This document shows, piece by piece, positions 21,201-32,080 of a stretch of DNA of 33,587 bases. A program made the translations under genes and the position numbers. The notes under the pieces are model-generated. The model saw only the letters and a program-made list of their open reading frames with translations. It was not told the DNA's origin and did no database searches. Position 1 is the stretch's first letter; every line of letters starts with the position of its first letter. The DNA is taken from contig BLJB01000406.1 in NCBI GenBank assembly GCA_013423325.1, positions 1 through 33,587 of the forward strand, given 5' to 3'. The DNA comes from Usnea hakonensis. Taxonomy: Eukaryota > Ascomycota > Lecanoromycetes > Lecanorales > Parmeliaceae.

Positions 21201-22499
21201 GAGCTAGACGATTATATATATTATAAGTAGTAGTTAAGAATATATTAGATATTATCTATATTATGAAGAGATATCTAGGATTTACGCGCTACTATAAGAG
21301 GATAGTATAGTCTTAGTATATTCGAGAGCTATCTAGATATCTTTAAAAGTATCTAAAGTATTATTTAGCTTATTTAGTTTATTAAATATAATATTATACT
21401 TTATATAGTAATATATAACTAATTTATAGTCCTCTAATTCTATTTTATATATTTATAATAGATTTTATTCTAACCTTACTCGTTTTAGCTAAAGGATTTA
21501 ATATAGCTATATTAGTTACTTATAAGTTTAGTAAAAAGAATATAATGATATCTAGAAAAATAATATAAATAATAAATAAATAGACTATTATACTATTTAA
21601 GCGATTAAAAATAGAAGATTAGAGTCTATTTAAAATATTCTTTTTAGATTAGGATTTAAAGTTCTTATTAGAGCTATAAATTATATTATTTAAAAAGCTT
21701 TATATTAAGCTTCTATACTCTATTATATATTATCTCTAAATAGATAAATAGAGTAAAAGAACTAATTAAATTATAGAAATTATATTATAGTACTTTATTA
21801 CTACTTTAAATAGATCTAAAAAGTAGCTAAGAATCCTATTATATATTTAATCTATTATTAACTCTAGTATATCTACTACTATTAGTCTATTAGCTAATAA
21901 GATTAATTATAGCTTTAAACTAAATTAGCTTCTTAACTTTATCTCTACTATAGCTAATTTAAACCTTCCTATAATATAAATTAATATAGCTAACGTATTA
22001 GTCTTTATAAATATAAGCTTTAAGTATTACTATAATAAATATTATAAATCTTTTATATTTAAGGAAGGATAATTAGTATTTTTAAAACTCTATAAAAGAT
22101 ATAATATATCTAGTAATACTACTATTACTAGGAAGCTAGGATAATAATATATAGAACCCTTTAAGATATTAAGTTAAATTAATAATCTTATCTATAAATT
22201 TAACTTACTAATATATTAGCGCGTATATCTAGTTATTAATATTACTATACTAGAGTCTACGCTTATAGGTCTAGATCCGTATTAATATCCTCTACTAAAA
22301 TAGTCTAACTTAGTATTTATCAAAAGAGATACTAATACGTATAAATTATAGGAAGTTAAAAAGATTATTACTAAGAATAGTAATAATAGATATCTAGTAA
22401 GATAGCTAGAATAGGATCCCGCGTATAATAAATAGTATATTAAAGTATAGCTTAATAATATTATAAATCTTATTAATAACTTCGAAGGTAAGGTATATT

Positions 22500-23123
22500 A
22501 AGCTAGAAATAATAGACTAGTAATATAATAATTTAGATTATAATAAAGATAATAATAAAGGCTTTATTAATCTAGTAAGTATCCCTTAATATATATAATT
22601 TCTATTTATAACTATTAATAGAGCTTTCTAAGATATCTTATTATTACTATCGTAATATACTCCGCTATATATCTATTAGGCCTTCTATAGAAGGCTTTTA
22701 TAGTAAAAGTATACTACTCCGCTATATATTAGAAGCCTATTACGAAGGCTTTAATAGCCTATCTTCTATTACGCTAGTATAGCTATCGTAGTAATTACCG
22801 TTCTAAAGCCTATTATTACTACTAACGTAGTAACTTTCGCTATATTATATACTATTATATCCTTCTATAGAAGGCTTCTATAGCTTACCTTTTAAAGCCT
22901 TTTATATACTACTTTATTAATATAGGGACCGGTATATTATTACCGTAGAGACGGATTTACTATTTCTAGTACTACTATAGGGGTCGGAATAGACTTCTAA
23001 TATAAGATAAGTCGTCTCGTAGATCTTATAGTCTATTCCTATAACTTTTATTATATTATTATATCTATATTATTATATTCTATGTACCTATAGAACTTAG
23101 ATATTTTTATATTTAAGGGATAT
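22500..23123 (+). other. Gypsy-2 3' untranslated region with repeated palindromes
   Basis: Noncoding by eye. The 14-bp palindrome ccttctatagaagg occurs at 22681-22694 and 22861-22874, exactly 180 bp apart, each followed by ctt-tatag. Related words (gaaggctttaatag, taaagcctattatta) fill the space. The sequence before the LTR (atttaaggga) is the likely polypurine tract. Confidence 0.55.
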
Positions 23124-23278
23124 TACTATAGTAGTACCTAAGGCCTTAGTATTTACTATAGCTCTTACCAATTTACTAGGTCTTAGTATTTACTTAAGTA
23201 TTCACTTTCTTCTAGATAGATTCTTTATCAATTCACTATACTACTCAATAATTCACATTATACTATTGTGCCCTTACA
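23124..23278 (+). repeat. Gypsy-2 3' LTR (155 bp)
   Basis: Starts TACTATAGTAG (TG turned to TA) and ends GCCCTTACA. The last 50 bp keep CA/TG (atcaattcacta, attgtgcccttaca) that are TA in the 5' LTR. Confidence 0.93.
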
Positions 23279-23283
23279 ATAAT
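23279..23283. repeat. Gypsy-2 target-site duplication, right copy (ataat)
   Basis: Matches 7753-7757. Confidence 0.9.
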
Positions 23284-24198
23284 CTTATTTAAAGTTTAAA
23301 TATCGATAACGATTCTTTCTTTTAGATCGTTTATTATATCCTTCTATATAATAAAGTAGGAAAAGGTAAATAGAGTTATAATAGTAATTTATTTTATTTA
23401 ATTTTATTTATATAGTTTATTAAAGACTTTATTAATAACTTCTTTATTATAAACTCTAATAGAGTATATACGTACTTAACCGGCTTTATAGATATCTTAC
23501 TAATTATCGATAAGTAGTATATCTATATACTAATCTTCTAAAATATTAATAATATTATTAGTATCTTTCTATAGGTTGGAAAATATTTCCGTAACCGAGC
23601 TAATAGCGTTTATAGTAGTTACGTTACTATAAATAGTAATACTAGTTAAATAAATAGTCTTAGAGACCTCTAAGGCTAATATAGTAGAGGACGATATAAT
23701 AAAAGATATTATAATAGTATTAAATATTATAGTTATTCCTAATAGGGCTTTAAGGGTTTATCTAATTAAAGTCTTTTATTATACCTTTTTTAGAGACCTC
23801 TTAGCGATAAAAGTATATATTAGATTAATTAGAAAGTATTCTATAGCTTTATATTTAAGTACTTAACCTAGATAAGTATATCGAGGTAATATAATAAATA
23901 AGTTAGTATTATTTTTAACTATAATACGAGTTATATTATAATTAACGATATATACTAATAGGGTTAATACGTCTAACTATTTAGATTTAAAGATTAATTT
24001 ATAATTATTAGATAAGATAATGTTTTTAATTAAAATAGTTAAAGAGTAAGCTAGAATAGTATATCTTACTTTACTAATAACTAATATATTAGTACGAGGG
24101 CCTTTTATAGATATAAATATTAATACTATAAGAGACTAATAGAATCTAATAATAGTAAGATCTTTATTAGTATCTAGAATAATATTTTCTAGCTTTAT

Positions 24199-24211
24199 AA
24201 TATTAATATCT
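24199..24211. repeat. LINE-B target-site duplication, left copy (13 bp)
   Basis: aattattaatatct-like run: the exact 13 bases aatattaatatct recur at 29814-29826. Confidence 0.88.
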
Positions 24212-25477
24212 GACTTCTTTTATTATAGTAATATCCTTTATATAGAATACTGATGATGGAAGGACGATCATTCTAATCTATAGTTGATAGCGGCAACGAG
24301 GCGTACGAGGTACGTAAGCGACTTGAGGTAGAGGTAGAGGGGAGTAGGGTAAACGATAGGGGTAGAGGAGGTAAGGCGGTAATAGAAGAAATGTATTAAG
24401 AATACGTAACCTAGGCCCCTAACTAGTTAATAAGGGGGGTAACTAATAAAAGGAATCTTAGAAGAAGCTAAATAAATAGAAAGAAATAAGTAAATAATAC
24501 TATTACTATATTAAAAACTATTAAAAATATATTATTCGAAAAGCTAAATATAATTATATAGAAAATATATATAAAGAATCTAGAAGATATCTAGATCTTT
24601 ATTAAAGAATAGTAAATTAATTTTAAAGCCTATATATAGAGGGAAGTATATAGATTCTAGAGTCTAATAAATAGTAGGGTAAGTACTTTAACCCTTTAGG
24701 GCTCTCTAAAAAGATATTAAAGTAAAGGTAACCCCTTTATAGGATTACTAATATAGAACTCGAGAAGAGGGCTAATAGTATAGGCCTAGAAAAAGATAAT
24801 AGAAAAGTCTAGATAAATAAAATAATTTCTAATTAGAATAAAGGAGGAAAAAAAAAGGATATCTATTATAAAGATAATTAATAAAAATCTTATTATATCC
24901 TTTAAAATAGTAGGATATATATTAAAAAATATTATAATAGCGTAGTAATTAAAAAGTAGAGATATAGAGTTTTAAATAGCTAGCGCGAAGGCGAAGGAGC
25001 TACTAAAAGGAGACCTAATCTAGATTATTAAAAAGTTTAAGATTATAAAGATAGTAAAGAGGATTTATATTATAATAATATATAAAATAAGGATTAAAGT
25101 AATAGATATAGAAAATAAAAAAGTCGTAAAGAGAAAGATATAAGAGGATAATAGGAAACTATATCTAGGCCTTAATATAGTAAAGGCGAAATAGATAGTA
25201 AATATAAGGAGACCGGCTCTAGAAGGGGGTAAAAAAAGGTATTTATTACTAATTATTAATATTACTATAGAAGAAATAGCCTCTAGGCTAGTACTAAGAG
25301 GTCTAGTTAAGATAGAGGAGGCGAAGGAGATATCGTATTATATATATAAAGTAGTATAGTATTTTAACTATTAGAAGTAAAACTATATAGCTACCTACTA
25401 TAAAAATAAGACTAGATATATCGAGTATAATTAGAAATATAATATTAGGGAGTATAGTAAAATAGCTTTAAGAGCCT

Positions 25478-25490
25478 ATAAAATATATAT
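25478..25490. repeat. TSD of the inserted LINE-B fragment, left copy
   Basis: ataaaatatatat, repeated exactly at 25792-25804. Confidence 0.88.
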
Positions 25491-25791
25491 TGGATTGGAT
25501 TGGAATTCATACTCGTGTCTATCTAACTATGTGAAAGATAATTACGGGAAGCTCTATGGCAATGATATAAGGGAAACCTTTGTAGCATCACTACTACCAG
25601 GGTAAAAAACCTTACCGTACTCCTACTTGTCTCTACTGTTTTGAGTCTGCATACCACCTTCGACTGCTGTCGCTCGGTACCTCCTGCGCTCGTGTTCCTC
25701 TACCCCCTTTGTGCCGACGCTAGCGTCCCTTAGGCCGCTCTGCCCTCATACAACTGGTCTTTTGCTAGGGAATACTGGCCTAGGAGGCCGG
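25491..25791 (-). mobile_element. 301-bp 5'-truncated LINE-B copy, not RIP-mutated, inside LINE-B ORF1
   Basis: On the minus strand it runs from ccggcctcctaggccagta to the gaattccaatccaatcca tail. It matches the last 300 bp of LINE-B (from about 29515) and of the copy at 31353-32080. Unlike both it keeps CA, TG and CG everywhere. A 13-bp TSD flanks it. The lack of RIP fits the known need of RIP for duplications of several hundred bases, or a late arrival. Confidence 0.93.
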
Positions 25792-25804
25792 ATAAAATAT
25801 ATAT
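25792..25804. repeat. TSD of the inserted LINE-B fragment, right copy
   Basis: Exact match to 25478-25490. Confidence 0.88.
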
Positions 25805-26229
25805 AGTATATAATAATAAGGGCTATATAGTATACTAGAGAATATATCTAAAAAAGAGATAAAAGATTAAAAAGGTTATAAGAAAGCTAATATTAAAGCT
25901 AATAATAATCTTTAACTTAGAAGGGGTAAAGCTTACTAAAGTATTAAGAACTATTAATAGATTTATAGTAGTTCTATCTAAGAAGAAGAGAATATAAGAT
26001 ATAATTAATATAGAAAGTAGTTATAAAGAAGAAGATTATAGGATATTTAAAAGAGCTCTTAAAGTAGAAAAATTAGGAAGGTTTATAATAAAGGAGGCTA
26101 ATTAAATATTACTAAGAATCCTATCTAAAATAGGAATTTATAAACTAATAGGAGTAGTCTAATTATTTAAGATCTAGGAGGTCTAGATATAAGATATCTA
26201 AAAATAGAACTCTTAAATACTAGCTTCCC

Positions 26230-29200
26230 TATAATAGAAAGCTAGACCCTAATAATATTATAATATAATATAAGAGATAAATTAGAAATAATAATAGTAC
26301 TACTTATTAATCTAGAAATAAAGTAAGCCGATATTTTAGCGATCTAGGAACCTTAATAGAATATATATATAAAGTTATTATATAACTCTAGAACTAGCGA
26401 ATTCTTTCTATTATATAGAGATAAAGTAGATATAAAAGTATACCTTTATATTAATAAGAGGATTAATATTAATATATAGAAAAAGATATCCCTATCTAAA
26501 AATATTTATACTATTACTATAAAATTTAAAAGAAAAGACGAGGTTACTAGAAAAGAGGTAATTTAGATCTTTAATATATATAACCCTAGTCTATCCCTAG
26601 TTATTATTAATAATTTATTAAGCCTTCTAGTACTAAAAAAAGAGGTCTAGGGATAAGGGGAATAGATAATAATAGAAGACTTTAACCTCTATTATTTAAA
26701 TTAGAATAACTATAGGAGGTTTAGCTACTATAGGGAAGTAGATAAGCTATTAAAGATAATTATAGGGGTAGATATAAAACTCGCGCTTTTTAAAGACTTT
26801 ATAATTTAGAGAGCGAGGGGTAGTAAAAGCGTTATAGACCTTATCTTTATAATATTAAGATTAACGGAGATAATAAAATTATATAGAGTATATCTAGATC
26901 TATAAATAGGCTTTAATTACTTTTTAGTATATATAGAGCTTAATCTATTAATAGAAAAAGCCTCTACTATTAAGAGAAAGGTATAGAAAATAGTAAAGCT
27001 AGAAACTATATAGATCGCGATTTAAGAACTAGTCTACTTCTTATTTTTTAGCTAGCTAAAGACTAGAGGAGAGATAAATAAATATCTAGAAAATATTATA
27101 ATAGGTCTAAAAAAGATAGTAGAAAAGATTATTCTTTAGATTAAATTATTAGATAGGACTTAATTATTCTAAAATTATAACTATAGTAAGGCTATATAGA
27201 AGGTAAAACGCCTTATAACTAAATACTAATATAATTAAGGAAACCGAAAAGAGAAGGAATAGTATATAGCTTTAAAATATTAAAATAAGATAATTAGTAG
27301 AGCTAAAATATTTAATTTTAAATAAGAGGTCTATAAAGTAGAAAAGTTATAGAAGGGAATTTAGAGGCTAGCTAAATAAACTAGATAGAATAATATAAAT
27401 CTAAAGCTATTATTTAAATTTCTAGTATTTAAAGATAGAGAAGCTAATTTAATAAAATTATTTAAAAATAAAGTAAAGATATTTTAAAGAATATTCTTTT
27501 TATCCTCTCTATAAGTAGATCTTATTAATATTAAAGATATAGTTTATTTAGACCTAGCTAAGATAACTATAAAACTAATAGAGAAAGAGGTTAAAATAGC
27601 TATCTTTCGCCCTAAATAAAATAAGGTTCTAGAGATAGATAGGATATTAAATAGATTTCTAAGATTAATTACTAGTAAGGCCTTTTTATAGCTTACTAGA
27701 CTCTTCTAAATATATATAGATTTAGGTTACTATTTAAGGGAGTTTAAAGTTATTAATATAATAGTCCTTTATAAACCGGGTAAAGATAACTATTTTAAAT
27801 CGAAGTTATATTAATTAATCGCTTTATTAAGTATCCTAGAGAAGGCCCTAAAAATAGTTATAATTAAAAGACTTAGTAACTATATAGAGGAATATAATCT
27901 TCTCTTTCTAAAATAAATAGATATATAGAGAGAGCGGTTTATTAAGATAGCCCTAGAGATAATTATAAATATAATATATATAATTTAAGGTAGTAGTAAA
28001 TAATATATAGCTAACTTACTTTCCCTAAATATAGTAGAGATATTTAATAATATATTTTATAAGTAGCTTCTCTATAATTTTAAATTTAAAGGGATCTTTT
28101 TCTAGATAGTAAACTAGATATCGAACTTTCTTATAGAGAGAGTAATATTAATAACGCTAGAATAAAAAATAAGTAAGATAAAACTAATAAAAATAGAAAT
28201 TTTATAGAGATCTCTAATATCCTCTATATTATTTTTATTCTTTAATATACTACTTATTAAAAAGTACTCGAAGCTAAAATTAAACCTCTAAGTTAGAGGC
28301 TTTATTAATAATATCTATCTACTAATATATAGGAAAAGTATAGAGGCTAACTATATAATATTTAAAATAGTTTATAAGATATACTTAAAATAGATAAAAA
28401 TATATAGAGTAATTTTTACTTCTAAGAAGTATAAGCTAGTCTATCTTATTAGAAGGCTAAAATACTTTAATATAAAAGTTATAGTAGATCTAGAAATAAT
28501 AATTATAGAGTTAAAAAGTAGTATATAGATCTTAGATCTATATATAGATAGAAAATTAAGGTAGGGTCTTTATCTTAAGAAGGTAAAAACTAAGATAATA
28601 TTCTAATACCTTATATTATTAATAATAGTAGCCTCGATATAGGGAATAATACTAAATTAAGTATATATAGTATATTAGGCTATTATTCGGCTAGTAATAA
28701 TATACGCGGTAGCTATCTAGTATAATCTAGAGAGTATATAAGGAGTAATAAAGATATTAGGAAGATAGCTAGAGATAATCTAGAATAAGTATCTAAAATA
28801 TATCTTAAAAGTATATAAGGTAATAAATATTAGGGAATTAGAAGTAAAGATAGATATTCCCTCTATATAGATTTTTTTAGATCTAGTAATCCTCTATTAC
28901 TAAATTTTTAGGGGCGTATATAAGGTTATAAAGATTAGAAATATATATATCTATAAAGTATTTTAAGGGAAATAAGACTATAAGATAAAGGTACTACTAG
29001 TATCTATAATAGAGAAGTACTTATAGGCTAAGAGTACCCTCTTTAGGGAAGGGTAGGAATAATATAATATAAAGAAAAGAGAAAGGAAAGAGATAGAGGT
29101 AATAAAAGGAAAAGTATAGGGCTAGAGTAATATAGTCTAATATACTCTATAGAAAGGCTATTATATAAATATACTCGAAAATAAGAGGATACTAGCTTAG

Positions 29201-29710
29201 AGTCCTAAAGATTAGAAAATAAGGAGAATACTTTACTATAACCTTATAAAAGTTAAAAGCTCCGCCCTAATCTAGATATAAATAAAGAAGATCGGGCTAG
29301 TATAGTTCCTCTTCTATTATAAAGTTCTAGATATCTATATAGCTAGCTATAAATATAGCTAGTTAAAATAGGATACTAAATATATCTTTATTTTCTATTT
29401 AAAGTTAGAATAATTTAGACTAGTATTTCTAAAATCTATAAAAATTAATAATTTATAGAGAATACTAACTACTTTAAAAAGGGCGAGAGTATTAACTAGA
29501 TAATTAATCTAATCCGGCCTTCTAGACTAGTATTTCTTAGTAAAAGACTAGTTATATAGAGGTAAAGTAATCTAAGGGGTATAAATATTAATATAAAGAG
29601 GATAGAGGAATATAAGTATAGAGGGTACTAAGTAGTAATAGTTAAAAGTAGTATATAGACTTAAAATAGTAGAGATAAGTAGAAGTACGATAAGGTTTTT
29701 TACCCTAATA
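26230..29710 (+). pseudogene. LINE-B ORF2 (endonuclease-exonuclease-phosphatase domain, reverse transcriptase, C-terminal domain)
   Basis: The endonuclease begins at about 26255: YNIRDKLEIIIVLLINLEIK, then ADILAI-EP (usual DILAIQEPW), YLYINKRINI near 26440, then EDFNLYYLN near 26680 (usual GDFN-HH) and SVIDLIFI near 26830 (usual STIDLVF). The RT spans about 27400-28700: VEKALKIVIIKRLSNYI-like block near 27850, and the active site FINNIYLLI with FINN at 28301-28312 (expected FVDD/YADD). Then LGLY-type and thumb stretches, LREVYKVINIRELEVKI-like near 28800, and a C-terminal block SSALI-I-IKKIGLVQFLFYYKVL near 29260-29330, which in relatives precedes a CCHC motif. Asp to Asn and Gln/Trp to stop changes show RIP. 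The start is not determined. Confidence 0.85.
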
Positions 29711-29813
29711 GTAGTAATATTATAAAGGTTTCCCTTATACTATTACTATAGAGCTTCCTATAATTATCTTTTATATAGTTAGATAGACACGAGTATAAAT
29801 TCTAATCTAATCC

Positions 29814-29826
29814 AATATTAATATCT
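29814..29826. repeat. LINE-B target-site duplication, right copy (13 bp)
   Basis: aatattaatatct, matching 24199-24211. Element X resumes here. Confidence 0.88.
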
Positions 29827-31210
29827 ATTAGTACTTTTATAGAAAGCTTATCGACGATATAAATCTTATATTAAATTAATATAACCTTATTATTAGGACT
29901 AGGTATATATATAGAAATAATAATATATTTATAAATATTATATTTTTTAATACTAATACCTCGTAATAGATAATAGTATATATTTAATTTTAATCTTAAT
30001 ATCTTCTTTAATAATAATCTAGTTAAAGAAAGCTCTATTAATTAGTAATATAATATATCTAATATTAAAATAATATTTATATAAACGGCCTTAATAGATA
30101 ATAGATATCTTAATAGTAATAAAATAATAGTCTCTAAAGACTTTACTAAATATCGATATATCTATTATTATAGATTTAATAATTTAGATAGAAAATATAT
30201 TAGGCTTAAATATATTAGCGGCTTTATATTTAGAGTATTATTATAATAAATTAGTAGGCTTTATTATAGTAGGTTTCTAATAATATAAAAAGTACTAATA
30301 TAGCTTATTATTAGATATAAATTTAATATAGTAATATCTATATATAAAAGATTTTAAAATATTTAAAGTAATCTTTAATATAATTTTTAATAATATTATA
30401 AAATATACTTTAATAATATTATTAGACTTATTAGACTAATTATTAAAGTTTTCTATAAATACTTTATTAGTCTATATATCTTTATAAGTTATAATATCGC
30501 GATAATAAAAGTTATAGAAGTTATTTTTATATTATTAATAAATATCTTAATTATTAGCTAGTAGTATATTTTTTTTAATTATTAACTATATTACTATAAT
30601 ATACTTTAATATTAGTATTTAGAATAAACGGTTTATAATAAGAATTTCTATTATTACTATTATAATCTTTTATTTTTTAGTCTTATATTTAATTTTAATT
30701 TATATATAGTTTCTAATTATATAAATTTATATTTAGATAACTAAAAGCTTATTATAGCTATAGCTAATATAACTATAATTAATACTATTATTACTAAGTA
30801 ATAATATTACTCTAATAAGATATATTACTCTAATACTAATATAAAGTTAGAGTATTATAAGGCCTCTATAGTAGAGATCTATTATTATAATTATATTATT
30901 ATCTATACTATTAAGAAAAATAATATAATAAATTACTAGCTTACTATTAAAAATAAAATAAAGACTAATATTAATCTTAATTTTAATATTATAATAAAGG
31001 ATACTAAGATTAATTTAAATAATAAGATATCTTATTATTAGATCTATATTTAATTTATTTATTAGTATATATCTACTACTTATACTTTCTATTATTTAAT
31101 TTAGATAGAAAAGAGTTAATAGTAGATCTCTTAATAAGGTAGACTAGAAATATATAGAGGCTTAGATTAATATTAGTATAAATTATATCTAATTATAATA
31201 GTATATTATT
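29814..31210 (-). pseudogene. Element X: gag C-terminal part, C2H2-like finger and protease N-terminus
   Basis: From right to left on the minus strand the first 900 bp are too decayed to name. Near 30270-30345 it reads YYYIKFISNNKLYQYFLYYQK, a C-X2-C-X-F-X5-L-X-H-X6-H finger with Cys/His changed to Tyr, equivalent to the Gypsy-2 motif at 10178-10256. Next to LINE-B (29827-29930) it reads ISIYIPSPNNKVILI then YKIYIVDKLSIKVLIDINI, matching the V-AHLVD-LKA--LIG-DIL stretch of the retropepsin-like region. This continues at 24211 beyond LINE-B. A 30-bp LINE-A insertion marks the right boundary. Confidence 0.7.
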
Positions 31211-31240
31211 CAAGTAGCTAGCATAGGCGATCAATCAATC
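31211..31240 (+). mobile_element. 30-bp LINE-A 3' scrap with its own TSD
   Basis: caagtagctagcataggcg then atcaatcaatc equals the LINE-A 3' end at 1509-1550 (aagtagctagtataggcg, a 10-base spacer, then the tcaa tail). It is flanked by 14-bp direct repeats aatagtatattatt (31197-31210 and 31241-31254). It keeps gca where LINE-A has gta, so it shows the pre-RIP sequence. Confidence 0.82.
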
Positions 31241-31352
31241 AATAGTATATTATTAATATCTATATCTTTAGTAATATAAAGTATATATTAAATAAAGTCT
31301 TAAGATTTATACTTTATAATAGTATCTTATATAGTATATAACTCTTTTAATA
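31241..31352 (-). pseudogene. Element X fragment between two LINE insertions
   Basis: About 100 bp of X gag region plus the TSDs of its neighbours. It is AT-rich and RIP-mutated, with no domain visible. Confidence 0.5.
31340..31352. repeat. TSD of the truncated LINE-B copy, left
   Basis: aactcttttaata, repeated exactly at 32081-32093. Confidence 0.9.
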
Positions 31353-32080
31353 GAAGGAGACGGAAGCAATAAGAGGAAGAGTACGGGGCTGGGGTAACAC
31401 AGCCTGGCGCACCCTATGGGAAGGCTACCGCACGGGTATACCCGAAGATAAGAAGATACTAGCTTAGGGACCCGAAGACTAGAAAATAAGGAGAATACTT
31501 TACTATAACCTTATAAAAGCCGAAAGCTCCGCCTTAATCTAGATATAAATAGAGAAGATCGGGCTAGTATAGTTCCTCTTCTATTATAAGATCCCGGGTA
31601 TCTATATAGCTAGCTATAAATATGGCTAGTTAAAATAGAATATTAAATATATCCTTATCTTCTATCTAAGGCTAGAATAATCTAGACTAGTACTTCTAGA
31701 ATCTATAGGAACTAGTAATCTACAGAGAATACTAACTACTCTAAGAGAGGCGAGGGCGTTAACTAGATAACTAATTTAGTCTAGCCTCCTAGACTAATAT
31801 TCTCTAGTAAAAAACTAGTTATATAGGGGGGAGGTAGTTTAAGGGGCGCTAATATTAATATAAAAAAGATAGAGGGGTACGAGTATAGAGAATACTAAGC
31901 GATAATAATCGAAGATAGTATATAGACTTAAAACTATAAAGATAAATAGGAGTACGGTAAGATTTTTTACCCTAGTAATAGTAATACTACGAAGGTTTTC
32001 TTTATACTATTACTATAGAGATTCCTATAATTATCTTTTATATAGTTAGATAGACACGAGTATGAATTCCAATCCAATCC
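31353..32080 (+). mobile_element. 5'-truncated LINE-B copy (728 bp)
   Basis: It matches the LINE-B end from about 29100 onward (agctccgccttaatctagat, gatcgggctagtatagttcc) and finishes in gaattccaatccaatcc. A 13-bp TSD flanks it. CA/TG are kept in the first 85 bp (31353-31437) and in the last 30 bp, and lost between. CG is better kept than in full-length LINE-B, so mutation was lighter. Coding content is only the ORF2 C-terminus. Confidence 0.93.

Larger units (their letters stand above)
19256..22500 (+). pseudogene. Gypsy-2 pol, second segment: RT, RNase H, integrase, chromodomain
   Basis: The frame continues from 11532 (INKVFNKL). RT: DKKDKGRPVINI near 19375-19410, RATFFYQ near 19510, RYINNITIFLKILEEYLIYL with YINN at 19687-19698 (expected YVDD). 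RNase H: LLYIDIDASKEYRV-like block near 20170-20200, IRYLVKLSKYKVIIFTNY near 20420-20460. Integrase: FILTLLVLAKGFNIAILVTY near 21455-21520, SKRTN-IIEIIL near 21730-21770 (usual SERTNQTIE), KEGQLVFLKLYKRYN near 22060-22100. Chromodomain: LQEVKKIITKN then RYLVRQLEQDPAYNKQYIKV (22335-22490). Between RNase H and integrase (20860-21200) lies a repeat-rich insert unlike the usual zinc-binding module. Stops are at Gln/Trp codons throughout. Confidence 0.88.
7758..23278 (+). mobile_element. Gypsy-2: Ty3/Gypsy retrotransposon with LTRs and TSD, split by LINE-C
   Basis: Two 155-bp LTRs in direct orientation (7758-7912 and 23124-23278) and an ataat TSD define the ends. The plus strand holds gag, a C2H2-like finger, a retropepsin-like region, RT, RNase H, integrase and a chromodomain. 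LINE-C (11533-19255) separates the protease linker from the RT; without it and one 12-bp TSD the element is about 7.8 kb. The reading frame resumes exactly across that insertion (KNYTI on the left, INKVFNKL on the right). It is inserted into the RT of element X, to which its own proteins are related. RIP is heavy inside and absent at the outermost bases. Confidence 0.93.
23279..24211 (-). pseudogene. Element X: retropepsin-like C-terminal part, linker and RT N-terminus
   Basis: The minus strand from 24211 downwards reads DINI-IKLENIILDTN, then SIKGPRTNILVISKVRYTILAYS, then LDVLTLLVYIVNYNITRIIV, KNNTNLFIILPRYTYLGQVL. The last block matches the NAIVRND--P--IPR--RLG type of stretch following the protease in this Gypsy clade. 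A decayed linker follows. Near 23279-23460 it reads VYNKEVINKVFNKLYK, FTFSYFII-KD, then LKERIVIDIQTLNKIM, the start of the RT. It is interrupted on the right by LINE-B and on the left by Gypsy-2; both joins keep the frame. Confidence 0.8.
24450..26210 (+). pseudogene. LINE-B ORF1 (gag-like, zinc knuckles), split by a LINE-B fragment
   Basis: The clear landmark is at 25355-25455: VQYFNYQKQNYIATYYKNKTRYIEYN-type sequence, i.e. YFNYQKQNYIATYYKNKTR, then YIEYNQKYNIREY. These are two consecutive knuckles (C-X2-C-X4-H-X4-C and a variant) with Cys to Tyr changes, as in Tad ORF1. The frame is broken by the insertion at 25491 and resumes after 25804 with GYIVYQRIYLKKR-like sequence, corresponding to a third knuckle and a basic tail. 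The region before (24900-25350) contains LNIVKAKQIVNIRRPALEGGKKR and matches the pre-knuckle part loosely. ORF1 proteins bind LINE RNA. Start and end are approximate. Confidence 0.7.
24212..29813 (+). mobile_element. LINE-B: full-length Tad-like non-LTR retrotransposon
   Basis: It is bounded by a 13-bp TSD and holds a 5' untranslated region (to about 24450), ORF1 with zinc knuckles, ORF2 with endonuclease and reverse transcriptase, and a 3' end whose tail is a RIP-altered (attcc/aatcc) repeat. Removing the 301-bp fragment and its TSD leaves about 5.29 kb. It lies in element X in opposite orientation. CA/TG are kept in roughly 24240-24330, at the 5' end, and almost absent elsewhere. Confidence 0.92.

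Noticed and set aside
23284..24198. Unique host gene between Gypsy-2 and LINE-B
   Set aside because: The minus-strand frame matches the protease-to-RT linker of element X and continues on both sides.
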